A stretch of DNA of 64,000 nucleotides from JACCZX01 sp963710675 (GTDB lineage Bacteria > Pseudomonadota > Gammaproteobacteria > Burkholderiales > Burkholderiaceae_F): positions 186,001-250,000 of the forward strand of contig CAVQBE010000002.1 of assembly GCA_963710675.1 (NCBI GenBank), written 5' to 3'. The translations under genes were made by a program, and so were the position numbers. The notes beneath the pieces were generated by a model. That model searched no databases and was not told the origin of the DNA. It saw only the letters and a program-made list of their open reading frames with translations. How positions within the stretch are numbered: the first letter of the stretch is position 1; every line of letters begins with the position of its first letter. This document shows positions 56,601 through 64,000 of this stretch, piece by piece.

Positions 56601-57631
56601 CCGGGCTCGGGCCGCAAACCCAGATTATCGGCAAGCCGAACACTACTGATGTCATCGAGTTCTGGTGCGATGCCAAGCCAGTACTGTCGAAGTCACGCGG
56701 CGAACTGCAGAAAGTGTGGAGCGAAACTTCATGGCGTATCGCACGCCTGCGCGACAACCCGGATTGCGCTGACCAGGAGTACGCGCGTGCGACTGATGCC
56801 AACGATCGTGGTCTGTCGCTGTCGCTCACTTTCGATCCGAACGAAGATATTTCGGCGCCGTTCATTTCGACCGGTCAGCGGCCCCGTGTCGCGATCCTGC
56901 GAGAGCAGGGTATTAACAGCCAGACGGAGATGGCGTACGCGTTCGACCGTGCTGGGTTTGCATCGGTCGACGTACACATGACCGACTTGATCGAGGGCCG
57001 TCAGTCGTTGAGCGAGTTTAAAGGCCTCATAGCGTGCGGAGGATTCTCCTACGGTGACGTGCTCGGTGCCGGTGGAGGGTGGGCGAAGACGATTCTGCAC
57101 AACCCGAAGTTGGCGGAAATGTTCGTCGAGTTTTTCAACCGCGGCGAAAGCTTCGCGCTCGGCGTGTGCAACGGGTGCCAGATGATGAGTCGATTGAAGG
57201 CGCTGATTCCTGGCGCGCGGCACTGGCCTCGTTTTGAACGCAATGCTTCAGAGCAGTACGAAGGAAGGTTGGTGCAAGTGCAGGTCACGCCATCGGCCTC
57301 ATTGTTTTTCACCGAGATGGCGGGCTGTGTCATACCAATCGCGAATGCACATGGGGAAGGGCCGGGCGGTATTTGACAGCGGCGCTCAACAGGCAGCGCC
57401 AGCGTTGCGATGCGCTATGTCGACTCGGCAACATCGCCCGCACAGACGTTTATCCTTACAACCCGAATGGCTCGCCGGAAGGACAATGTGCTTTACAACG
57501 GACGACGGTCGGTTCACATCGTGATGCCGCACCCAGAGCGCGTATTCCGCACCGTGCAAATGTCATGGCAACCGCCACAGCTGGAGGAGGACTCGCCGTG
57601 GATGCGCATGTTTAGAAATGCGCGTCGCTAG
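53639..57631 (+). CDS. purL: Phosphoribosylformylglycinamidine synthase PurL, 3' end frameshifted
   Basis: PurL (large single-chain type) makes FGAM from FGAR, glutamine and ATP in purine synthesis. From the ATG at 53639 the first 1240 residues are intact: ANSEHCRHKIFNATW, FKVETHNHPTAISPFPGAST, GGGAASSMDAGANTEQLDFD, SIHDVGAGGLSNA and the glutaminase domain with LREQGINSQTEMAYAF, CGGFSYGDVLGAG and the catalytic cysteine in GVCNGCQMM. After 57365 the frame changes about four times within 170 bases; reading across gives AHGEGRAVFDSGAQQAAPAL, GNIARTDVYPYNPNGSPEG and finally MPHPERVFRTVQMSW with the catalytic His and Glu. The combined length (about 1330) is normal. Confidence 0.93.
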
Positions 57632-57663
57632 ATCGGCTAGGACGTCAGCTGCGCCAAGATACC

Positions 57664-57692
57664 AAAAAAACGGGCGCTATATCGAGCGCCCG
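57664..57692 (-). terminator. Terminator of the EF-hand gene
   Basis: On the minus strand CGGGCGCT-CGATAT-AGCGCCCG is followed by seven T. It lies 24 bases after the EF-hand stop. Confidence 0.88.
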
Positions 57693-57716
57693 TTGCTGCT
57701 AAAAGTTCCGCTGCTA

Positions 57717-58087
57717 TTACTTGGAGCCGCCGCCAGTGGCGGGCGGATTGCCCGTGCCAGCCTTGGTTCCTGGGTTACTGGTGACCGGATTGTTCGTGGT
57801 GTTGCTCGTGGTGCCGGGCTTGAAGAATCCGCCGTCGCTACGCTCCATATTGACCACGACACCCATCCCTTTTCGTTGCGCTTCATGCTGTCATAGCGCG
57901 TACCGTAAAAGCCCAGGTACTCATCACGCGATACCCAACCATCGTTATTGGCATCCATTTTTTTGAAGTCCATGCTTTTACCCGCCGTGCTGCCGGTCAT
58001 AGCCTCCTTACTAGCGGTCTGGGCCAGCGCCACACCACTCGCGCCCATCAGCGCCGCACTACAAACAACTGCAAGTAGCTTTTTCAT
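57717..58087 (-). CDS. Exported EF-hand protein, one frameshift
   Basis: A small periplasmic protein with a signal peptide (LLAVVCSAALMGASGVALAQ) and one canonical calcium-binding EF-hand loop, DANNDGWVSRDEY, about residues 45-57. A one-base shift near 57880 follows the KRNEKG segment; the continuing frame reads GVVVNMERSDGGFFKPGTT and ends in a Gly/Thr/Pro-rich tail at 57717. Overall about 122 residues. Calcium binding is likely from the loop; the cellular role is unknown. It is followed by its own terminator and preceded by a 167-base gap. Confidence 0.72.
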
Positions 58088-58211
58088 TCAATCTCCCTCG
58101 TTTGGTCGTTAAGGATTTGCCCAATCCCGGGCAAACCGATCATCAGCCGCACTTAGGCGGTCGTACGCAATACCTGGCAATTAAGGTGCCCGGAAGTCGG
58201 ACCGGGTCACC

Positions 58212-58234
58212 AAAAAAACGGCGCCGAAGCGCCG
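58212..58234 (-). terminator. Terminator of the selO-msrB-yciB-bolA-ppiC unit
   Basis: On the minus strand CGGCGC-TTCG-GCGCCG is followed by seven T, 20 bases after the peptidyl-prolyl isomerase stop. UUCG is an especially stable loop. Confidence 0.9.
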
Positions 58235-58254
58235 CATTGGTAGTCAAGGCATCG

Positions 58255-59040
58255 TTACTGGATTTTCGCGTTCTTCCGAAGACTTTCAACAAATGCCTGC
58301 ACACGCTGCTGCTGCAAGCCTTCGCGGATTTGCGGAGTAACTTGCTCTAGCGGAGGAAACTGCGTGTCGCGAACGTCGTCGAGACGAATGACGTGCCAGC
58401 CGAACTGCGTTTGCACGGGTGCATCGGTGACTTGGCCCTTCGACAGCTTGGTCAACGCGTCGGAGAAAGGCTTGACGTACGAATCAGGCGCGGCCCAGTC
58501 AAGATCGCCGCCGTTTTTCGCAGAGCCGGTATCTTTGGACGCCTTCGCGAGCTCCTCGAACTTGCCGCCTTTTTTCAGCTGGTCAATGATTGATTTCGCT
58601 TCGTCCTCCTTCTCGACGAGGATATGTCGGGCGCGATATTCCTTGCCACCAACTTTGGCCTTCTGCTGCTCGTACGCGGCCTTGATCTGCGCGTCGGTGA
58701 TCGGAGCCTTCTCGACCTCGTCACGTAAGAACGCCTGGATCAGCGTGTTTTGCCGCTGGACGTCAAGCATGAACTTGACATCAGCTTTCTCGGCAACGCC
58801 GCGCCGTTGCGCTTCCTGCAACAGGATTTCGTTCTGGATCAGGCGGTCTTTGACTTGCTTGCGCAACTCAGGCGAATCGGCCTGTCCCTGCTTCGTCAGT
58901 TCCTTGACCCACGCGTCTTCACGCGCTTTGGAAATCGGCTTGTTGTTAACGACGGCGATGTTCTGCGCCATCGCGATACTGCTCGCCAGCGACAGGGCGA
59001 CGATAAGGGCAGTACGTTGCATCAATCGGCTACGTTCCAT
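58255..59040 (-). CDS. Parvulin-type peptidyl-prolyl cis-trans isomerase
   Basis: This periplasmic foldase of 261 residues (or 255 from the ATG at 59022, which gives a neater signal LIVALSLASSIAMAQ) has a short SurA-like helical N-terminal region (VVNNKPISKAREDAWVKELT) and a parvulin domain: YRARHILVEKEDEAKSIID, SKDTGSAKNGGDLDWAAPDS and FGWHVIRLDDVRDT. This size and order match the PpiC/SurA-like proteins next to bolA in Burkholderiales. It likely helps outer-membrane proteins fold. It is the last gene of a minus-strand run and has its own terminator. Confidence 0.88.
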   Translation of the reverse strand: MERSRLMQRTALIVALSLASSIAMAQNIAVVNNKPISKAREDAWVKELTKQGQADSPELRKQVKDRLIQNEILLQEAQRRGVAEKADVKFMLDVQRQNTLIQAFLRDEVEKAPITDAQIKAAYEQQKAKVGGKEYRARHILVEKEDEAKSIIDQLKKGGKFEELAKASKDTGSAKNGGDLDWAAPDSYVKPFSDALTKLSKGQVTDAPVQTQFGWHVIRLDDVRDTQFPPLEQVTPQIREGLQQQRVQAFVESLRKNAKIQ

Positions 59041-59046
59041 AGGAGG

Positions 59047-59379
59047 CTAGTGTCCTGAAGAGTGACTCTGTGAGAAGTCGGCGTTGGTTGGACCCGAAAC
59101 AGGCGCCCGTTCGACCTCATCAGGAGCCAGTAGGTTCATCGCGAGCGCGTGAATTTCGCGCTGCATTAGATCACCCAAAAGATGATACACGAGGCGATGT
59201 CGCGCAACCTTCGAATGTCCCGCGAATTGGGCGCTGACCAACCGCAATTCGTAGTGTCCGCCGCCACTTGCCGCGCCGGCATGGCCGACGTGACGGGCGC
59301 TGTCGTCGCGCAGCTCGATTACCAGCGGCTCGAGCGGCAACAGCCGCGTTCGAATCGTATCAATCGTCGTCTCAGGCAT
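59047..59379 (-). CDS. bolA: BolA family protein
   Basis: BolA proteins pair with monothiol glutaredoxins to handle Fe-S clusters and also influence morphology and stress genes. The 110-residue product has the family core VSAQFAGHSKVARHRLVYHL, which includes the conserved histidine of the helix-turn-helix-like segment, and LMQREIHALAMNLLAPDE. The start overlaps the yciB stop by eight bases; the isomerase gene follows after 6 bases. The last 15 residues are unusual in being Ser/His-rich. Confidence 0.88.
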   Translation of the reverse strand: MPETTIDTIRTRLLPLEPLVIELRDDSARHVGHAGAASGGGHYELRLVSAQFAGHSKVARHRLVYHLLGDLMQREIHALAMNLLAPDEVERAPVSGPTNADFSQSHSSGH

Positions 59380-59995
59380 CAGGCACTTCTTTCAGATGAC
59401 GCGTCAGATAGACGCCGAGCCCAAGGACAAATGCGAACGTCAATCCGATCAAACCGAATGTCTTGAAGTCAACCCACTGCTCAGTCGTGTAGCGATACGC
59501 GACATAGAGATTCGCGCCGCCGAGCACTGTGAAGAATCCCGCCCACATCCACAGCAGCCGGTCCCAGATCGCGGGCGCCAACGGCAGCTCGGAGCCGAGC
59601 AATGCAGACAATAGGTTTCGACGAAACAGCACGCGTCCGCCAACCAAAATAGCGGCGAAGCTCCAGTACAGCAGGCTCGGCTTCCATTTGATGAATAGCT
59701 CGTTTTGCAGCCAGATCGTCATGCCACCGAAAGCAACAATTAGGATCGCCGAGAGCCACAGCATCGGCTTGACCTGCTTGCGCCGCGCTAGCAGCCAGGC
59801 AACCTGCAGCAGCGTCGCAACGATGGCGATCGTCGTCGCAATGATGACGGCGACCAGGTCCGGAAACGTCGCCGACACGGCCACCGGCCCGAACGCAGCC
59901 GTAACGAACGAAGCCGACTCGTCGGGGAAGCTCTTGCCGATTCGGTACGCGATAAAAAATGCAGCAACCGGGAACAGATCGAACAGCAGCTTCAC
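59372..59995 (-). CDS. yciB: Septation protein A-like membrane protein YciB
   Basis: YciB is an inner-membrane protein linked to envelope integrity and septation. From the GTG at 59995, overlapping the msrB stop, it has 207 residues beginning MKLLFDLFPVAAFFIAYRIG, with six membrane segments and the typical MTIWLQNELFIKWKPSLLYW and ANLYVAYRYTTEQWVDFKTFG. A 30-residue loop around residues 30-50 is longer than in E. coli. The order msrB-yciB-bolA-ppiC is seen in many betaproteobacteria. Confidence 0.9.
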   Translation of the reverse strand: MKLLFDLFPVAAFFIAYRIGKSFPDESASFVTAAFGPVAVSATFPDLVAVIIATTIAIVATLLQVAWLLARRKQVKPMLWLSAILIVAFGGMTIWLQNELFIKWKPSLLYWSFAAILVGGRVLFRRNLLSALLGSELPLAPAIWDRLLWMWAGFFTVLGGANLYVAYRYTTEQWVDFKTFGLIGLTFAFVLGLGVYLTRHLKEVPDA

Positions 59996-60411
59996 GTCTT
60001 GACTACTTTCTGCGGCTCGAACTTCAGAGACGCCGAATTGATGCAGTAGCGCAAGCCGGTCGGTGGTGGCCCATCGGGGAAGACGTGGCCCAGATGCGCG
60101 TCGCACACATTGCAAATGATTTCGGTACGCGTCATGCCATGCGATGTGTCGCGCTCTTCGCGAACGTTCGCGGGATCAAGTGCCTTGAAGTAACTGGGCC
60201 AGCCGCAGCCGGCGTCAAATTTGGTGTCGGATGCAAACAGCGGCGTGTCACAGCATACGCAGCGGTAGATGCCTTCCTCGTTGTGGTCCCAGTACTTGCC
60301 GGTGAACGCGCGCTCGGTACCTTTTTCTCGGGTCACCGAATACTCGATCGGCGATAGTTGCTGCTGCCATTCGGCTTTCGATTTGTTCAGTTTGACTTCG
60401 TTTGCCATCAC
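59992..60411 (-). CDS. msrB: Peptide-methionine (R)-S-oxide reductase MsrB
   Basis: MsrB reduces methionine-R-sulfoxide in proteins. The 139-residue cytoplasmic enzyme shows the two CxxC zinc pairs (RCVCCDTPL and ICNVCDAHLG), GCGWPSYF and the catalytic cysteine in RYCINSASLKF. There is no signal peptide. The ATG at 60408 is one codon after the first start. It lies five bases after the selO stop and overlaps yciB by four bases, so all are probably co-transcribed. Confidence 0.93.
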   Translation of the reverse strand: MMANEVKLNKSKAEWQQQLSPIEYSVTREKGTERAFTGKYWDHNEEGIYRCVCCDTPLFASDTKFDAGCGWPSYFKALDPANVREERDTSHGMTRTEIICNVCDAHLGHVFPDGPPPTGLRYCINSASLKFEPQKVVKT

Positions 60412-60415
60412 ATCC

Positions 60416-61883
60416 TCACGAAGAACAAGAAAGTTCGAGGGTCCGCGCCCAGTCGGGGGGCTCCTGAGCGTAAGACTCGAACTCAGGCTGTTCGTCGTAC
60501 GGGCTTTCCAGAACTTTCAGCAAGCGGGCGACTTCACCGAAATCGCGAACACCTTCGTCGCCCGCGCGCTCGACGGATCGCCACCTCCGCGAGGTGATTG
60601 CGCAGAATGTATTTCGGATTGACGCGGTTCATTCTTTGTGCGCGCGCATCATCGACAGAGCTTTCTGCCCGCAGCCGCGCACGGTAGCGGCCGGCCCACT
60701 CGTCGAACGCCGCGCGGTCGACGATCAGATCACGTACTTTGTCACTTCCATCAACCTTCAGCGTTGAAAGGGCGCGCCAGAAAATCGTCCAATCAGAATG
60801 CGTGGCCTGCAGCAAGTTCATCACCGCAGCAATCAGCGATTCGTCATCCGCTTGCTGGGTGGAAGCCCGAGCTTGGCGCGGAAGACGGCGTCTGATTGCC
60901 TGCGCATATTCGGCAACATAACTGTCAATGGCCGCCTTGGTTGCATCAACGTCGTCGGTTAATGCGACTAGCGCCTGCCCCAGCGCATATAGGTTCCAAT
61001 GCGCAATCTGCGGCTGCATGTTGTACGCGTAACGTCCGTTCACGTCACTGTGATTGCAAATGTAGCTGCCGTCGAACGAATCCATGAAGCCGAATGGACC
61101 GTAATCGATCGTGATGCCGAGGATCGACATGTTGTCCGTATTGAGCACACCGTGACAGAAACCGACGCCTTGCCACTGCGCCACAAGCCGCGCGGTACGG
61201 CGCGCTACCTGTTCAAGGAATGCAAGATACGGTTGCTCCGCGCGTACGGCATTGGGGGTAGAAACGAGCAATGACATAGTCGGCGAGTTGCCGAAGAGCA
61301 TCATATTGCTGCGTCCAGTAAAAGTACTCGAACGAACCGAAGCGTACAAATGTCGGCGACATGCGCAGCGTGACGGCAGCGGTTTCAACGGTCTCCCGAA
61401 ACACCGGCTGATCGGAGCCGATCACCGCCAGCGCGCGGGTCGTTGGAATGCGCAAATGATGTAGAGCCTCGGAGCCCAGGAATTCGCGAATCGACGAACG
61501 CAGCACGGCCCGCCCATCGCCCATGCGCGAATACGGCGTTTTGCCTGAGCCTTTGAGCTGCAGCTCCCAGTGTTCTCCGGTGGGCCGATCGCCTCGCCGA
61601 GCAGCAGCGCACGGCCGTCACCCAATCGCGGCACGTACACGCCGAACTGATGGCCCGAGTAAACAGCGGCCAGAGGGTCGGTGCCGGCGATTTGCCGATT
61701 ACCCGCCATGGCCTCGGTCAAGGCCGGCACGTCGGCTTCACCCACGCCGATCAGCTCGCCGGCCGCTTTCGAAAATCCCACCAGATAGGGCTCCGGTAAC
61801 GGCGCTGGCGGCAACCGCGTGTAAAACACGCCAGGTAGCTGAGCGAACGAGTTATCGAAGCGCAATCCGAGATCGAGCGGCAC
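60416..61883 (-). CDS. selO: Protein adenylyltransferase SelO (YdiU), three frameshifts
   Basis: SelO is a pseudokinase-fold enzyme that transfers AMP to serine, threonine or tyrosine of target proteins and is linked to redox control. From the GTG at 61883 (LDLGLRFDNSFAQLPG) the family marks are YSGHQFGVYVPRLGDGRALL, SSIREFLGSEALHHLRIPTT, CHGVLNTDNMSILGITIDYG with the metal-binding Asn and Asp, FGFMDSFDGSYICNHSD and NPKYILRNHLAE near the end. Shifts lie near 61565, 61257 (a G run) and 60580; the last part reads FGEVARLLKVLESPYDEQPE to the stop at 60416. Length about 489 residues is normal. Confidence 0.88.
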
Positions 61884-62058
61884 CGCCGTCTGTCTTGCGT
61901 ACGATTTCCTTAGCGGCGACGGGTGTTTCCAACGAATTCTCCGAGAGTATGGATTGTATGAGCTTGACGGCTTGCTACCGAGCCACCAGCATATGTGGGC
62001 AAGCGCCGCCGATTTACAGAGACCAGCGAAAACCCGCACCGTTCAGGGAGACAGATTG

Positions 62059-63712
<1,654 letters not shown>

Positions 63713-63804
63713 GCATGGTGTACGACATGGCTTACGTTGCTCATTTATATTCAGTAGTGGCTTAAGTATTCTTTTGCAGCGTCATTAAAACAACAGGAGA
63801 CCAC

Positions 63805-64000
63805 ATGAATCGCCGCCACGTCATCAGTTGCATCACCGCCGCGGTTGCGGCGATTTTCGCTACGTCGGGGTTGGCGCAAACCAAGTCCGCGGCTTCGAAG
63901 TCAACCGCTACGGCTACGCCCGCCGCTGCTCAGACCATCAAGATTGCCTATGTCGATCCGCAATCTGGGCCATTCGCCGGCGTGGGTGCAAATCTGCTGA
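63805..64000 (+). CDS. ABC transporter substrate-binding protein, LivK-like, cut off by window edge
   Basis: The ATG at 63805 has a good Shine-Dalgarno (CAGGAGA). The 65 visible residues are a signal peptide (ITAAVAAIFATSGLAQ), an Ala/Thr/Ser-rich linker and IKIAYVDPQSGPFAGVGANL, the start of type I periplasmic binding proteins of the branched-chain amino acid / amide family. Its place after an acyl-CoA ligase suggests uptake of an aromatic or fatty acid substrate, but that is inference. The rest lies outside the window. Confidence 0.82.
   Translation, partial: MNRRHVISCITAAVAAIFATSGLAQTKSAASKSTATATPAAAQTIKIAYVDPQSGPFAGVGANLL

Overview
The window looks like a chromosomal segment of a betaproteobacterium, most likely order Burkholderiales. 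This rests on gene content and order: phaR followed by rimO; a beta-ketothiolase of the BktB type; ispD-ispF convergent with an envZ/ompR pair and divergent from mfd; lplT-alr-radA; the hpnC-hpnD-hpnE squalene cassette; tig-clpP-clpX-lon-hupB-tRNA-ppiD; and a purL neighbourhood with ppiC, bolA, yciB, msrB and selO. G+C is moderately high by eye. I see no phage genes, insertion sequences, CRISPR array or rRNA, and no gene-free stretch longer than about 300 bases.

Layout. 1-1.95 kb (minus): end of a small membrane protein gene, a frameshifted phospholipase D-type synthase, and the tail of a GNAT acetyltransferase behind osmC. 2.4-6.5 kb (minus): three-gene ABC importer (binding protein, fused double permease, ATPase). 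6.6-11.7 kb (plus): phaR, rimO, a glutathione transferase, an outer-membrane beta-barrel protein, bktB and a DUF882 peptidase. 11.7-13.8 kb (minus): TPR lipoprotein and serB. 14-22 kb: GNAT, mfd, ispD-ispF, envZ/ompR, a DUF3106 repeat protein. 22-28 kb: tsaB-rimI-udg, lplT, alr-radA. 28-31.2 kb (minus): hpnC-D-E, which makes squalene from farnesyl diphosphate. 31.3-40.3 kb (plus): tRNA-Leu and the protein quality-control block (trigger factor, ClpP, ClpX, Lon, HU, tRNA-Val, tRNA-Asp, PpiD). 40.2-44.3 kb: mnmH, tesA/ybbA, nnr. 44.3-52.2 kb: a metabolic island with a TRAP transporter (dctPQM), a D-amino-acid dehydrogenase and a divergent single-chain 5-oxoprolinase. 52.3-57.6 kb: HDOD protein and purL. 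57.7-61.9 kb (minus): EF-hand protein, then selO-msrB-yciB-bolA-ppiC. 62-64 kb (plus): acyl-CoA ligase and the start of a LivK-type binding protein.

How they work together. Most of the window is housekeeping: protein folding and turnover, tRNA and ribosome modification, isoprenoid, peptidoglycan, purine and serine metabolism. Two stretches read as accessory: the TRAP/DadA/5-oxoprolinase island, likely uptake and breakdown of amino-acid-derived acids, and the ABC importer at 2.4-6.5 kb.

Quality caveat. Many reading frames are broken by single-base shifts, including genes that are normally essential or universally kept (tig, rimO, ispF, purL). In several places changing one base restores the family consensus. 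The shifts are dense at 0.5-1.9, 44.4-52, 57.3-57.9 and 60.5-62.6 kb and absent from long stretches. I read most of them as sequencing or assembly indels and annotate such genes over their whole span. I did not find a convincing undescribed system; the most unusual local structure is a duplicated hpnD start with a palindrome-rich insert at 30.2-30.36 kb.
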